The position numbers were made by a program, and so were the translations under genes. A stretch of DNA of 59,773 nt, taken from the NCBI GenBank assembly GCA_028826165.1, contig JAPDFW010000035.1:1-59773 (forward strand), in the 5' to 3' direction. This document shows, in pieces, positions 30,656 through 39,898 of the stretch. Each line of letters begins with the position of its first letter. Within the stretch, counting starts at the first letter, position 1. The DNA is from Anaeramoeba ignava (taxonomy: Eukaryota > Metamonada > Anaeramoebidae). The notes under the pieces were generated by a model. It saw nothing but the letters and a program-made list of their open reading frames with translations, ran no database searches and had not been told where the DNA came from.

Positions 30656-31118
30656 TTTATTAAAATAAAAATAAAAATTAAAATTAAAATTAAAATTAAA
30701 ATAAAAATAATAAAATAAAAAGAAAAATAATAAAACAAAAATAAAAAAGGAATTAATTTTTTTATCATTTTTTTCAAAATTGATTTTTCCTCAATTCTAA
30801 TTACAAAATTTAGACATTCCATTTTTTTTTCTCTTTTTTTCCTTTTTTTTTCAATTTAATGAAATCACCTCTTGAATCAGAAATTGGATTCTTTGTAAAT
30901 TTTGGGATTTGGGAAATAAATTTAATTCCACTTTTATAATTATGAGGCATCATACTTGAACTGAAAAAAAATTGTGGTGTTAGTGAGTCTCTCCAATTTT
31001 GCCAAAAAATTAATGAAGAAAAAAGAGATAATTAAAAGAAAATTTCCCAATATCCAAGAAAAAATGTTTCAAAAGATAGATAATTATTGAGAGGAGTGGA
31101 AACAATCCGTTTTGGAAA

Positions 31119-31791
31119 TTGATCAACCAAATCCACAAAAGCCAAATCTCAACGAGACTGAAAAAAAGGATAAAAAAAAAAGAAAAAAAATCCAATCATG
31201 ACTTGAATCAAAATAAAATAGAAAGTGATGAAGATTTTGATTTTGGAAATTTTCCAAAATATATCACTCAAACCTCAAAAAATGCCAATATTAATACCAA
31301 AACTCGCTCTAGTCTTACAAAAAAAAAACAATATCTTTTTTTTACTGATGATGATTTCTCAAAAAGAAAACTCAAGAAAACAATATCCTTGCAAAAGACA
31401 ACCAAATTATGAAACCCAAAAAGAGATAAGGCAAACCCAAGAAGAATTTTCTGTTCAAAAAAGAAATAAGTTAGAATCATCTCATCAAAAATGTCTTTTT
31501 TGTGGAAAAAAATGGGATTTAATTCACATTCTTGATTGTAAAATCATCAATCATATGGGAAGAGATAAAAAAAGTGGATTATTTGAATGGTTGAATCCTG
31601 CAAATACCACAGAATGGAAAGAAATGGTGAATTATTATCTTCAAAATTCCAATGTCCAAATTAAAACCATCAAGGCTAACTTGGATAAAAGAGATCAAGA
31701 CTTTACTCCAGTCTTAGAGAAATATCTTTCTGAAATATTCAAAAAAGAAATGAATTCATCACGATATATAGCGATTAGACCAGATTTGTAA
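31119..31791 (+). pseudogene. Unknown protein with a C-x2-C...H...C...H cluster, one frameshift
   Basis: A charged frame (MINQIHKSQIST..., with SDEDFDFGNFPKYI) ends at 31412. A second frame from about 31405 carries NYETQKEIRQTQEEF and then CLFCGKKWDLIHILDCKIINH, a possible zinc site, and ends SSRYIAIRPDL at 31791. Charge pattern and spacing suggest one gene with one extra base near 31405, about 220 residues. The family is not recognised. It lies beside transposase fragments and may belong to a mobile element, for example as a DNA-binding accessory protein, but there is no direct evidence. Confidence 0.4.
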
Positions 31792-32465
31792 TTAATAATC
31801 TGAGAAATCAATTGTAAATGTTTTACATCCATAGTGACTAATCAAAAGACAAACAAATCAGGAAAAAAAAACAAGTAAATGAAATGAAAAACAAAAATTT
31901 ATTTTTTAAAAAAAAAATTAATTTTTTTATCATTTTTTTCTGATTTTTTATTTGAAAAAAACAGAATGAAATTATTTTTTTTAAAATTTGGTAACAATTA
32001 TAGGCTTTATTCGTCAGAAGATTTATCTATTATCAAGAATTTTTAAACAAAATTGGAAAAAAATTCAAAAAAAACAACTCACAAACTACTTCAAAATGGA
32101 CCTTTTCTCAAACCAACAACAATTTTTTTTCGAAAAGTGTTCCAAATGAAGGCCAACAGAAGAGACTAATCTCTTTTTTATAGTAAAAAAAATTCGAACA
32201 TTTCAAAGCATAAAGATCTCCCTCTTCTAATGATGGATTATGAACAAAAAGTAAAAAAAATCAATTATTCGAAGAATCTTCAAGAAAAAATTAGAAAACA
32301 GAAATTTCTTCAATTCACTCTTTTATTCTTTTTCCTTTTTTTTTCAAATCCAATTTTTTTTTGTTGTTAAACAATTAATAAACAAGAAAAAATTCCTTTT
32401 AAAAATTCTTTTATTGTATATTTGAAGTTTGGGTTATAAAATTTTTAGCCTCGAGAAACCGGGCT
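31792..32465. other. Gap without a recognisable gene
   Basis: AT-rich but not simple repeat, so it may be decayed mobile DNA. The best short piece is the GC-richer GCCTCGAGAAACCGGGC at about 32449. No frame could be assigned. Confidence 0.5.
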
Positions 32466-32957
32466 TGAATTTGAAAAAGGAATAAAAAAAATAATTCCAA
32501 AATGGATAAAAAAAATTTTCAATCAAAAAGAAATTGAAAATGAAATTAAAAAAAGATTTGTGGTCTCTTGTTTACTCTCCGGATTGGGATTTGAAAAATA
32601 CTCAGAAATTTGCAGAAACATGGATTGGAAAAATATGGGAAAAACTGTTTTCAATCCATGGCCAAAAAATTATCTGCATTTGTATATTTCAAATTATTAA
32701 AAAATAACCAAGAAATATTCAATGAAATACGAAATGACAGTATTATTGTTTTTTTTGATGGGAGATTTGATTCTTCAAGAGACGCGCAATTTTGCACTAT
32801 CATTTTTATGGAATCAGGTTTATTTCCGATCATCTGGGTTGGAAACACTAATCTCAATCGAGCTAATCAACTATTCATTGATGGAACATTTAAAATATCT
32901 CCAAAAAAATTTACACAAGATCTAGAAGGAAAGTTTCAAATCGAAAAACAATTGTAA
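32466..32957 (+). pseudogene. Degraded DDE-transposase fragment, copy 1
   Basis: One frame gives EFEKGIKKIIPKW, then RFVVSCLLSGLGFEKYSEIC and DWKNMGKTVF. After a one-base loss near 32650 the next frame gives SMAKKLSAFVYFKLL, NDSIIVFFDGRFDSSRDAQ and, further on, NQLFIDGTFKISPKKF. DGRFDSSRDAQ resembles the first catalytic aspartate block of the transposase at 37.6 kb (YDGRWSSRRNA), while IDGTFKISPK is the first catalytic block of Mutator-like (MULE) transposases. Two such blocks 60 residues apart imply a chimera. The remaining catalytic residues are missing, and the reading frame ends at 32957 in unrelated sequence. Non-functional. Confidence 0.6.
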
Positions 32958-33129
32958 AAGGGTTGTTTCCCATAAACATGGAAAAAGGTTGTGAGAGGCC
33001 AATTACTTTACATTCAGATTTACAAATTAATGAAGGCATCAAGATTTAAAATTTTCAATGCAAGAAGGATCCGATCTTGAATTCGGATCAACCTTCATAG
33101 TTTCAAAAATCATTTTTTTTCAAATTTTG

Positions 33130-33670
33130 GATCTATAAATAGGAATAATTTGAAAAAGCATATCATAAAATTTTTTATCCAAATGAAAAAGAAAAATGGG
33201 AAAGAATACAAAATGAAAACTTTCAGTTCTTATTGCTCCAATTTCTTCCATATTTGAAAGTTGATCGTAATATAATCATTAATTTAGACGATCTCAGTAA
33301 CGTTAAAATCAAGAACACTATTTTGAATAGACTGAAGGAACTTGCAAACAATCCAGAAAAATTTGTCCAACACTATGAATATCTAACTAAAGAAGAAGAA
33401 TAGAAATTGATCAATTTTTTAGACCTAGATAATCCAAAACATTTTACAGTTTCAACAATGATGAGATTGTGGAAACACTTCTGTTTACGATCTAATGAAT
33501 TGACTAATCTAAGATTACGAGATTTACAATTTATCGAATCTGAAGAAATGAAATGGTTTGAATATACAAAAGGCGAATCCAAGAATAATCAAATCAAGTA
33601 TTCCAATTCGAACTTTGAACCAAAAAAAGCTAAATTCTTCAATATGTCTGATGATATAACAGATCCTTAA
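33130..33670 (+). pseudogene. Possible tyrosine-recombinase (Crypton-like) fragment
   Basis: Frames around 33140-33402 give EKAYHKIFYPNEKEKWERI and LKELANNPEKFVQHYEYL, ending in TAG at about 33401-33403. The next 87 codons give FLDLDNPKHFTVSTMMRLW and HFCLRSNELTNLRLRDLQF. The LRSNELTNLRLRD block resembles the first catalytic arginine box of tyrosine recombinases (R followed by xxEL and a short helix), and the following GESKNNQIK would be the beta-sheet lysine region. The H-x-x-R and final tyrosine boxes are absent, so it is a truncated piece. Eukaryotic hosts of this fold are mainly Crypton and DIRS elements. The assignment rests on one motif. Confidence 0.35.
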
Positions 33671-33728
33671 AATATCATCAAAAATTTCTTTTTAATCCTT
33701 TTTTTCATTTTTTTAAAAATAAAAATAA

Positions 33729-34169
33729 AAAAGATTTGTGGTCTCGTGTTTACTCTCCGGATTTGGGATTTGAAAAATATTCAGAAATTTGCAGAAAAAT
33801 GGATTGGAAAAATATGGGAAAAACTGTTTTCAATCCATGGCCAAAAAATTATCTGCATTTGTATATTTCAAATTATTAAAAAATAGACAAGAAATATTCA
33901 ATGAAATACGAAATGACAGTATTATTGTTTTTTTTGATGGGAGATTTGATTCTTCAAGAGACGCGCAATTTTGCACTACCATTTTTATGAAATTAAGTTT
34001 ATTTCCCATCATTTGCGTTGGAAATACTAATATGGATCGAGCTAATCAACTATTCATTGATGGGACATTTAAAATATCTCCAAAAAAATTTAAACAAATG
34101 ATAATTATCATGGCATGTTTCAAAGATGCCAAAATTTTTGCTCCTGTTCTTTATGGAATTGTTCAATAA
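33729..34169 (+). pseudogene. Degraded DDE-transposase fragment, copy 2
   Basis: From 33729 to about 34097 this is a direct duplicate of 32549-32915 with roughly 95 percent identity, including the NDSIIVFFDGRFDSS and LFIDGTFKISPKKF blocks. One extra T in CCGGATTTGGG breaks the upstream frame. Unlike copy 1 it continues in MULE-like style, KQMIIIMACFKDAKIFAPV then LYGIVQ and a stop, so copy 2 keeps the older junction. No terminal inverted repeats were found. Confidence 0.6.
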
Positions 34170-34332
34170 AAAAAAATGAAAAATTATTTATGGTTTTTTA
34201 GTTTAGTTCGAAATCTTGCACCAAAAAAAGAGAAAAAAGGTGAAGAATGATTACATTGAGATGTCTGAAAATCTAACAAATACTCAAAGTTATAAATAAA
34301 AAAAAGAATTCTAAACGCACAGAGAGAAGAGG
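34170..34332. other. Short gap after transposase fragment
   Basis: Includes a short frame IEMSENLTNTQ without homology. Nothing else supported. Confidence 0.4.
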
Positions 34333-34950
34333 AATTAATTATTATAAATAATTTAATAAATAATTTAATAAATAATTTAATAAATAATTTTATAAATAAT
34401 TTTATAAATAATTTTATAAATAATTTTATAAATAATTTTCTATTAAATTTAATAAATAATTTTATAATTAATTTTATAAATAATTTTCTATTAAATTTTA
34501 TAATTAATTTTATAAATAATTTTATAAATAATTTTATTAATAATTTTATAAATAATTTTATAATTAATTTTATAAATAATTTAATAAATAATTTAATAAA
34601 TAATTTAATAAATAATTTTTCTAATAAATAATTTTCTAAATAATTTAATAAATAATTTTATAAATAATTTTATAAATAATTTTATAAATAATTTTATAAA
34701 TAATTTTCTAAATAATTTAATAAATAATTTTATAAATAATTTTATAAATAATTTTATAAATAATTTTATAAATAATTTTATAAATAATTTTATAAAAATT
34801 TTATAAATAATTTAATAAATAATTTTATAAATAATTTAATAAATAATTTTATAAATAATTTTATAATTAATTTTATTAATAATTTTATAAATAATTTTAT
34901 AAATAATTTTCTAAATAATTTAATAATTAATTTAATAATTAATTTTCTAA
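34333..34950. repeat. 12-bp satellite (ATAAATAATTTT)n
   Basis: About 50 units with variants such as CTAAATAATTTT and ATTAATTTTATA. It lies just downstream of the stop of the YIH1-like gene. Confidence 0.9.
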
Positions 34951-34998
34951 ACATTCTCTATTTTTTTATCTGATTTATTTCTAGTTTTTAAAATAATT

Positions 34999-37900
34999 TC
35001 AATCAAGGTTTTCTTTTGTTGATTTAATTATTTTATTTTCAATTAAAAGTTGATGAGCAGAATTAACAATATGCCTAAATCTTGCGCCTCCTAAATGTAT
35101 TCCACCATACCATCTTGTTACAATTATTAATACATTTTCTAAATTAACTTTTTGTAATAAAAATAATAATTTTTCACTTGCTTTTGTTTCTCCATCATCT
35201 TCTTTTCCTTCAATTAAATCTCCATTTTTTTCCCTGATTCTGTATGCATAAATATTATGTGTTGCTTTCGCTATTTTCTTTTTCTTTTTTAATTGTTCCA
35301 AAACTGTTAAAACATCTCCTTCTTTTTCAATTTTTGCAAAGTGAGCAAGAAATTTACCTTTTTTTTCATTTTAAATTAATATTTTTTAAATTAATATTTT
35401 TTAAAATTAATATTTTTAAAACTCAAAATAAAAAGATTATTTATTACTCGCTTTTTTGTTCCCTTATCAAGAAGAATTTCACTTTCAAACACACACAATT
35501 ACTTTTTATTTGTCCTCTTTGTTCAAATTCTCACAAAAAAATTTGGAAAAAGTAAAAAAAAACGAGAAAATTTTATAAATTACAAGTTGCTGATCAGAAG
35601 GTGATCATGTTAATAATCGACTTTTCAGTCAATCGTGAAATACAACAAGAAATCACGATCAACAATATTTTTTTGAAAATTTACCTCATACGCTAATTAT
35701 TCATTTGAAAAGATTGTGCTTTGACGAGATGATCGAAACTTGGAAGAGAGAAGATCCAATCAAAAAAAATTTATTCTTTAATTTGGATTTACTTCGAAAT
35801 GACAAATCTAAAAAAGAAATCCACATACAAATTAATTTCTAGAATCAATCATAATGGAAATTCGGATGGTGGTCATTATTGGTCTGAAATTCAGACACAT
35901 GAGGGAAGCTGGATGAAATTAGATGGATCCTTGAGACAAGAAATCATTTTGGAAAAAGTTACCTCCTCCGTTATAATTGCTGTTTATCAAAAATCATCTT
36001 TGATAAGTTCTAAAAAGAAAAAAATCAAACATTATTCCCAAAAACCCAAATCTTCTAAATTTTTAAAATTTGGAAATTCTTTTGGAGTTTAAAGAACTCG
36101 TGCTTTTGAGTTCCTCTTTTTCCTTTTTTTTACTTTTTTTTTTCTCATAAAGAAAATAAACGAGTCAACCCAAAAAAAAAAAACAAGATATTTGAACAAG
36201 ATCTTAAACAAATTTGAAAAAAAAAATTTATTTAAGATCAGCTCAACCGAGAATCACTCATATTTAAAATAATATTTAAATTAATGGTACCATTTCAGGA
36301 TTGGGCGCGAAATTTGGTGAAGTGAAATGTGGCTATGTCTCATTCATTTTATACTTAGTTTAGGAGTTATGGTGAGCCGGAGGGGTCCCCAAATTAATTA
36401 AAACTCTTGTTTATTTTTTTTTGTTTATTTTTAATTAAAGAATTTTTCAATAAACTTTTTTTAAATTTTACTTTTTGGATTTTTTTTCTTCATTTTCTTC
36501 TTTTTTTGGAATTAATTCCGTTCCGGTTTTGACTCAATTCCAATTTTTTCTGATGGTAAAAAAAAAATAGTAAAAATCAAACTTGTTGCTCAAACAAAAA
36601 GGAAACTGAAAAAATTGTTACTACATGAAGAATCGTGGAATCAATTAATCCTTCGTCTAATTCGATATTTCCGACTTTGATATTCTTGATGCAATTAAGA
36701 TTCGCAAATTTTTCACGGAGTTATTCTCCATTTTACATGAATAATTTTTAATTCCCAAAGTGGAAATTTGAAAGAATATTTTTTCTTTCAAAAATCATTT
36801 TTCATTTTTTTTGATTTTTTTTTGATTAACTTTTTCTTCAACATAAATTATTATAAAAATAAAAATAATAACAAATTATTCAATAACTTCATTATTAGAT
36901 TTTTTTTCTGATTTTTTTTCTATGAGATCAAAAACAAAAAGAAAATGAATTAATAACAAAAATCTTGAAGAATGAATAATAGGAAGTCTTTTTTTGCTTT
37001 AGCGAGCCTATTTTTTTTGATAGCAATTAAAAATAAATTTTTTCTTTTTGATATTTTGTTTTATTTTTATGAAGAGATCGGATGGAGGCACGACGTTTTC
37101 ATGATAAAAAAAAATTTAGTTCAATCCAATCCAAAAAAATTTTTTTCTCAATCAAAATTCATTTTTTTATTTACATTTTTTATGAATTATCAACAACAAT
37201 ATCGTCTGAAACAGAAACAAAATTTTAATTTAACTAAATCAAACAAAAGATCAAAAAAAAAATTCAAAAAAAATCCAAAGTTCATAAATCTCGAATGAAA
37301 AGAAAACAAAAAAATTGAAGAACTTGAAGAAGAAATTAAACAATTAAATCAAGAAATAAAAGTTGTGAAGGAAAAACAGCAAGAGGAAAAAAAACAAGAA
37401 AGAGAAAAGACAATATTTAGTCAAATTGTATTAGGGATAAGATTTTCTCAAATTGAGGAATTAGAAACATGGATGCAAAAAAAAGAAGTAAATTCACATC
37501 AATATTATGGAGTTTTGAAAAGGATAGATGAAGAAGTGGAACAAATTTTGAAAGATGAATTTTGGGCAAATGTACAATTGATTAAGCAGTGGAAGCAAAA
37601 AAACCCACAAGAAAAATTTGTTTTAGCATATGATGGAAGATGGTCTTCTAGGAGAAATGCAAATGAAGGAACTGTTTCCTTTATATGTGTGGAAGGACCT
37701 GAAGAGTTAAAAGGGAAAATTTTTTTTTCATGACTCAAAAAAAGGACAACCATAATAATTCTTTTTATAGAAAGAAAGAAGCCCTGCTTTTTTGAAGATC
37801 AAACAGATTTTAAAAAAGGAAGTTCTGCAATGGAAGGAAAGTCTGCTGAGAAAAGTATGGAAATTTTTATGCAATTTGGTGTGATACCCGATATTGTTGT

Positions 37901-39797
37901 TCACGATCGGGATTCAAGTTCCTTTGGAAATATGAAAATTATTTGTGATAAAAACCAACATAAGCTGGAGGAATTATTTGACCCAAATCATTGGTTTAAG
38001 AACTTTCATACAAAACTTGTAAATTATATTAAAACTTCACAATATTTGAGAAAGGTTTTAAGATATTTCAAAATGATAATAAGCTTCCCTATAAAATTAA
38101 GACAATGGTTCGATTTTTGTAGAAGAAATTGTAAACATAATTATGATACTTTTTGTGAGATGGTTTTGAATTCCATTAGTCATTGGAGCGGACATCATAA
38201 AAATTGTCTTGCTGATTTTTGTAAAGCTGACTTAAATGAATGTGGAAATGAATTTTTATCAAAAAAAAATGAACAAATTTGCACAAAAGTAAAAGATAAA
38301 AAAGAAAGAGATAAATTATTATTGGAAGCCAAAAAAGAGTTAGAATATTTTATAATAGAACAATTAAAAGATGCTATTAAAATAGTCCATCCATATTCAT
38401 CAAATATCGTTGAATGTTGGAATCATTCTTTAACTAAAATGGTTCCAAAAAATCAAAATTTTTGGAAATACTATACAGCTCGATTATCTGTAAGTGCTTT
38501 GAGATGGAATAAGAAAACTTCTGGTATTTTTGATCTTGCGAGTAGGTTAGGTATTGTTTATACAGAAGAAGAAAAAACTAACATAAATAATTTTTATTTA
38601 CAAAAGGAAAATCAAAAGAAAAAACCAAGAACAAAAAAATATAAGAAAAAAGAAAAACAAAATAAAAAATATTATTATAAAAAAGATCAATCAACAAATT
38701 AAAAACAAAATAATGAAAAGAATCAAATTAATTCTAATAAAAATCCCAAAAATTCTCTCTTGATTTTTTTGAGATCAATATGTTAGTTTTATTCCCTGTT
38801 TGCCTCCATTGAGTAAATACATAAAAATTAAAATACTTCAAAAATAGAATTCTTTTTTATATTATTTTAATGTTAAAAAATCAAATTTAAAATTTTATTC
38901 CACTTGCACTACTCCCTTAAAATAATATTTAAATTAATACTTAAAATAATATTTAAATTAATAATTAAAATAATATTTAAATTAATAATTAAAATAATAT
39001 TTAAATTAATATTTAAATTAATATTAAAATTAATATTTAAAATAATATTTAAATTAATATTTAAATTAATATTTAAATTAATATTTAAATTAATATTTAA
39101 ATTAATATTAAAATTAATATTTAAAATAATATTTAAATTAATATTTAAAATAATATTTAAAATAATATTTAAATTAATATTTAAATTAATATTTAAATTA
39201 ATATATAAATTGATATTAAAATTAATATTTAAAATAATATTTAAATTAATATTTAAATTAATATATAAATTGATTTTGAAATTAATATTTAAATTATTAT
39301 TTAAAATAATATTTAAATTATTTACTTTTACGATCAGTAATTTGTCCACCAGAAATAATTTCAGGAATAAATATTCTTTCATTTTGATTTTCATTTTGAT
39401 TTTCATTTTGATTTTGATTTTGAATTTGATTTTCATTTTCATTTTCATTTTCATTTTCATTTTCATTTTCATTTTCATTTTCATTTTCATTTTCATTTTC
39501 ATTTTTATTTAATCCCATTTCTTGTTCAAACTCTTGTCTAATATCTTCCACAATCTGAAATAAACAAGGTTCTCCTTTAAAAGTGTGAAATATTTCATAT
39601 ATTTTATTGATTATCTTTTGTTTAAAAGATTTTGCAAAAGGTCCTTCAATTTTAATTTTATCACAAAATTCATTTGGATAATTTTCACTAATTTCAAAAA
39701 TAATTAAAGATTTTGCAATTTGAATTGTAATTTTGTTTTGATTTTTTGAAATTTCATTAGAATAAATCGATTTCAAAATTTCAAATTCTTCTTGCAT
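34999..39797 (-). CDS. YIH1: Yih1/IMPACT homologue: RWD plus IMPACT domains, two exons 4 kb apart
   Basis: Exon 1 (39326-39797) codes for an RWD domain: MQEEFEILKSIYSNEI, ENYPNEFCDKIKIEGPF, GEPCLFQIVEDIRQEFEQEM. An EN/QN run and IISGGQITDRKS follow. Exon 2 (34999-35357) continues KFLAHFAKIEKEG, IAKATHNIYAYRI, EGKEDDGETKASEKLL and NVLIIVTRWYGGIHLGGARFRHI, the hallmark IMPACT core. The join A|GT AAA TTT is phase 1 and rebuilds the family motif DRKSKFxAH. Donor GTAAAT and acceptor AAAG match other introns here. The product is 276 residues (yeast Yih1 is 258). Yih1/IMPACT binds Gcn1 and restrains Gcn2 activation in the cytoplasm. The 3968-base intron (35358-39325) contains mobile DNA. The head-to-head neighbour is a HEAT-repeat gene. 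Confidence 0.8.
35641..36092 (+). pseudogene. C-terminal piece of a ubiquitin-specific protease (USP/UCH)
   Basis: Reads ENLPHTLIIHLKRLCFDE (USP: lP..LiihLKRF), KNLFFNLDLLR, then after a frame change near 35805 YKLISRINHNGNSDGGHYW, SEIQTHEGSWMKLDGS and SSVIIAVYQK. This is the His-box half of a USP catalytic domain, including the GGHY histidine and the W.klDgs aspartate region. The Cys-box half is absent upstream, so it cannot be an active protease. It lies in the intron of the YIH1-like gene on the opposite strand and was probably carried there with mobile DNA. Confidence 0.65.
36093..37181. other. Intronic gap between USP fragment and transposase
   Basis: Mostly T-rich and A-rich low-complexity DNA. 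Two islands stand out. One is 36285-36385, richer in G and C, with GGATTGGGCGCGAAATTTGG and CCGGAGGGGTCCCC. The other is 36550-36680, where one frame reads DGKKKIVKIKLVAQTKRKL then KKLLLHEESWNQLILRLIRYF before stops. Neither could be assigned. They may be the left end of the element that carries the transposase. Confidence 0.4.
37182..38702 (+). mobile_element. Decayed DDE transposase (Mutator-like/Kolobok-like family) in the YIH1 intron
   Basis: One frame runs from MNYQQQYRLKQK at 37182 to 38702, about 500 codons, interrupted only by TGA at 37296 and TGA at 37731. The N-terminus is basic, then coiled coil (IEELEEEIKQLNQEIKVV). Catalytic blocks are visible: FVLAYDGRWSSRRNANEGT (first D), SSAMEGKSAEKS and IVVHDRDSSSFGNMKI (second D), PNHWFKNFHTKL, and SNIVECWNHSLTKMVPKNQ (probable E). 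A lysine-rich tail ends the protein. This layout (DGxWxxR, ME, HDRDSS, E in a late helix) fits the Mutator-like transposase domain found in protist and animal DNA transposons. Near 37731 a pair of compensating indels could replace the stop. Terminal inverted repeats were not found by eye. It is opposite in strand to the host gene. Confidence 0.65.
38703..38917. other. Sequence between transposase and 12-bp satellite
   Basis: Contains TTGCCTCCATTGAGTAAATAC, a non-repeat patch that may be the right end of the element. No frame or matching inverted repeat was identified. Confidence 0.4.
38918..39325. repeat. 12-bp satellite (AAATTAATATTT)n at the 5' end of the YIH1 intron
   Basis: About 33 units with AAAATAATATTT variants, starting right at the splice donor of exon 1. 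Long frames on both strands are artefacts of its 12-base period. Confidence 0.9.
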
Positions 39798-39898
39798 TTT
39801 TATAAAAAAAAATAAAAAAATGAAATTTTAAAAAAAAAAAATTTTTTTTAATTTTTTTAATTTTTTAATTTTTTTAATTTTTTTTAATTTTTAAAAAA
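39798..39898. promoter_or_regulatory. 101-bp divergent promoter of the YIH1-like and HEAT-repeat genes
   Basis: Dominated by an A12/T8 junction near 39829-39850 and repeated TTTTTTAA. Both genes must be driven from this short stretch. Similar A-run/T-run junctions precede POB3, the sorting nexin and the FG-GAP pair. Confidence 0.55.

Larger units (their letters stand above)
29562..30840. other. Gene-free AT-rich region
   Basis: No coding frame or RNA gene was recognised. It opens with the most complex short stretch of the region, including a hairpin (TGTGTTAAAG at 29584 pairing with CTTTTAACACA ending 29611, loop of seven). It also contains the two copies of a direct repeat listed separately. 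The rest is T-rich or A-rich low-complexity DNA. Confidence 0.6.

Noticed and set aside
31268-31480. Minus-strand frame at 31268-31480 and other antisense frames over real genes (for example 52447-52647, 56165-56347, 58678-58947)
   Set aside because: Shadows of coding sequence on the opposite strand without homology or their own start context.
35448-35490. Small upstream exon for the IMPACT domain (FESEILLDKGTKK followed by GTAATA)
   Set aside because: It looks like the start of an IMPACT core, but its phase does not fit the exon at 35357, and a stop lies just upstream. The RWD exon at 39326 fits perfectly and ends in DRKS.
36285-36395. tRNA gene in the GC-richer island
   Set aside because: No B-box-like GGTTCRANNCC or cloverleaf could be drawn.
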